A DNA stretch of 6,385 nucleotides from an uncultured Treponema sp. Its GTDB lineage: Bacteria > Spirochaetota > Spirochaetia > Treponematales > Treponemataceae. The stretch covers positions 1 to 6,385 of the forward strand of contig CAJOPO010000529.1 in the NCBI GenBank assembly GCA_905236315.1, written 5' to 3'. Position numbers and translations under genes: made by a program. The stretch's first letter is position 1; every line of letters starts with the position of its first letter. This document shows, in pieces, positions 5,475 to 6,385 of the stretch. The notes beneath the pieces were generated by a model. The model ran no database searches and was not told the DNA's origin. It was given only the letters and a program-made list of their open reading frames with translations.

Positions 5475-6198
5475 AGTAACCTTCCTCATTGTTATTATCG
5501 GATTCGCATTTAAAAAGTTTAACATTTTTATTACCAGAAATAAAAATTGCAAACTCTCCTAAAATTTTTGTCCTACTAGCATAATCTTGATAAACTTCTT
5601 TTGCACTGCTATCCGTTATTTCTTCGTGCATTTTAGTTAATTCTCTGCCTACCACAACCCGCCTTTCTGGCTCAATTTCTGCAATATCAGAGAGCAGTTT
5701 TGTTATTCTAAAAGGGCTTTCGTAAAGGACTATAGCGTAACCTGTTGTCATAAGCTCTTTTAGCCTACTTTTCCTTCTGCCAGGCTTTGGAGAAAGAAAG
5801 CCTTCAAAGATAACCGTTTTTCCCCCTGCTCCTGCTATGCTAACAAGTGTTGCAAATGCACTTGCTCCAGGTATGGGAATTACAGTGTGTCCCGCTTTTC
5901 TTGCGTTTTCTGCAAGTATTGCTCCAGGGTCGCTTATGCCAGGAGTTCCTGCATCGCTTGCATAGGCCACCTTTTGCCCCTCGTTTAGCAGTTTTATAAT
6001 CTTTTCTGAAGCATAGGCCTCGTTTTGTGCGCGGCAACTTACTAGTGGCTTACGTATTTCAAAATGAGTTAGCAGTTCTAGTGTGTGCCTTGTATCTTCT
6101 GCTGCTATAACATCAACATTTTTGAATGTTTCTAGCGCACGAAAGGTAATGTCCCCTAAATTGCCAATGGGCGTTCCCACAATATAAAGCTCTGACAC
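5446..6198 (-). CDS. rsmI: 16S rRNA (cytidine(1402)-2'-O)-methyltransferase RsmI
   Basis: A 250-residue tetrapyrrole-methylase-fold enzyme that 2'-O-methylates C1402 in the decoding centre of 16S rRNA using SAM, usually alongside RsmH at the same base. Diagnostic motifs are LYIVGTPIGNLGDITFRAL (4-22), DVIAAEDTRHTLELL (29-43), AYASDAGTPGISDPG (78-92), the IPIPGASAF segment (107-115), FEGFLSPKPGRR (131-142), VLYESPFRI (157-165) and VVVGRELTKMHEE (181-193). The usual Y-H-E-H-N-E block reads SCRAQNE here (54-60). The protein ends about 30 residues after GEFAIFISG (214-222), so it is shorter than the E. coli enzyme (286 residues) and appears to lack the small C-terminal domain. Its tail (about 226-250) is instead encoded by the flgM promoter, ribosome-binding site and first codons. 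It starts at GTG (6198) with no Shine-Dalgarno and a promoter immediately upstream. Confidence 0.96.
   Translation of the reverse strand: MSELYIVGTPIGNLGDITFRALETFKNVDVIAAEDTRHTLELLTHFEIRKPLVSCRAQNEAYASEKIIKLLNEGQKVAYASDAGTPGISDPGAILAENARKAGHTVIPIPGASAFATLVSIAGAGGKTVIFEGFLSPKPGRRKSRLKELMTTGYAIVLYESPFRITKLLSDIAEIEPERRVVVGRELTKMHEEITDSSAKEVYQDYASRTKILGEFAIFISGNKNVKLFKCESDNNNEEGYYDDRQDFRG
5495..5521 (-). promoter_or_regulatory. Sigma-28 (FliA)-type promoter of flgM inside rsmI
   Basis: On the minus strand TAAACTTT (5521-5514), an 11-bp spacer (5513-5503) and TCCGATAA (5502-5495) match the established sigma-28 consensus TAAAGTTT-N11-GCCGATAA at 14 of 16 positions with exact spacing. The start would fall near 5488. 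That leaves a leader of about 14 nt that contains the AGGAAGG ribosome-binding site and ends at the flgM ATG (5474). The element lies wholly inside the rsmI coding sequence, encoding KLF..ESDN of its tail. Since FlgM inhibits sigma-28, this makes a negative feedback loop, as in enteric bacteria where flgM has a sigma-28-dependent class 3 promoter. Confidence 0.8.
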
Positions 6199-6204
6199 AA
6201 CTTT

Positions 6205-6233
6205 ATTATATATACAATATAGAATTATATCAA
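6205..6233 (-). promoter_or_regulatory. Near-consensus sigma-70-type promoter of rsmI, apparently leaderless
   Basis: On the minus strand the -35 TTGATA (6233-6228; consensus TTGACA), a 17-bp spacer (6227-6211) and a perfect -10 TATAAT (6210-6205) are present. Only six bases (6204-6199) separate the -10 from the GTG start codon at 6198, so the expected +1 coincides with the first base of the start codon. No Shine-Dalgarno sequence is present upstream of the GTG. Confidence 0.75.
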
Positions 6234-6285
6234 GTAAAATGTGGAATTAGTATTTACAAGTTATAAAATCCGCAAAAAACAGCTT

Positions 6286-6376
6286 TTCAAGGGAGTGTCC
6301 TTGAACCCCGTGTTTTGGGGGAGAGAGAAAACTCTACTCCGTTCCGAAGGACTGCTTGCAGTAGCGGTTTTCTCTC
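6286..6376. repeat. Cluster of consecutive hairpins, possible intergenic repeat element
   Basis: Three stems follow one another. TTCAAGG (6286-6292) pairs with CCTTGAA (6299-6305) over a 6-nt loop. CCCC (6306-6309) pairs with GGGG (6317-6320). The long one pairs GAGAGAAAAC (6323-6332) with GTTTTCTCTC (6367-6376), extended inward by CTACT/AGTAG after a small internal loop. The loop of the third contains a further near-palindrome, ACTGC-TT-GCAGT (6351-6362). No open frame of note crosses it. No T-run makes a standard terminator on either strand, so a mobile or structural intergenic repeat is more likely. The window ends nine bases further on, so its full extent is unknown. Confidence 0.6.
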
Positions 6377-6385
6377 CGCTAGAAA

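Noticed and set aside
5475..5552. Longer flgM start at 5552
   Set aside because: The extra 26 residues do not resemble FlgM and lie inside rsmI; the ATG at 5474 has a good ribosome-binding site and lies just downstream of the sigma-28 promoter.
5840..6037. Cys/Lys/Arg-rich 65-residue minus-strand frame
   Set aside because: Fully contained in rsmI in another frame; its cysteine and basic content is a shadow of rsmI codons.

Overview
The window looks like a piece of a low-G+C spirochaete chromosome, most likely a host-associated Treponema-like organism. The grounds are a FlgM of the form I recall from treponemes, a lipoprotein with a loose spirochaetal-style lipobox, an HDOD protein with an N-terminal kinase-like ATPase region, and a remnant of an Rpn (PD-(D/E)XK) nuclease/transposase gene. 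These are pattern-recognition judgements; no search was run.

Layout. Positions 1-365 hold a wrecked Rpn-family gene. Its two ends are separated by a ~147-bp stub of an IS3-family element in the opposite orientation, which still carries the first ~35 codons of orfA. Positions 366-600 hold no convincing gene. Positions 600-770 hold a degenerate 44-bp tandem repeat array, followed by a plausible extended -10 promoter (805-833) and a two-gene plus-strand operon: a lipoprotein (905-1558) and a 492-residue ATPase-like/HDOD regulator (1573-3051). Two minus-strand units face this operon. One is a degenerate iron-alcohol-dehydrogenase homologue (5037-3889) followed 8 bp later by a TrmH/SpoU-family RNA methyltransferase (3880-3074). 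The other is rsmI (6198-5446) overlapping flgM (5474-5187), closed by a clear intrinsic terminator (5160-5126). Positions 6286-6376 hold a cluster of consecutive hairpins.

How it fits together. rsmI has a near-consensus sigma-70-type promoter whose expected start falls on its GTG start codon, so its mRNA is probably leaderless. Its 3' end contains, in frame, a 14/16 match to the sigma-28 (FliA) consensus with exact 11-bp spacing, correctly placed to transcribe flgM, the sigma-28 antagonist. This gives flgM an apparent feedback promoter independent of rsmI. A near-identical 13-bp -10 block (12/13) recurs upstream of the alcohol-dehydrogenase-like gene, so that unit may also belong to the flagellar regulon. 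That protein has lost all four canonical metal-site residues I could align and is unlikely to be a conventional dehydrogenase. The lipoprotein-HDOD pair is probably an envelope/signalling unit of unknown input.
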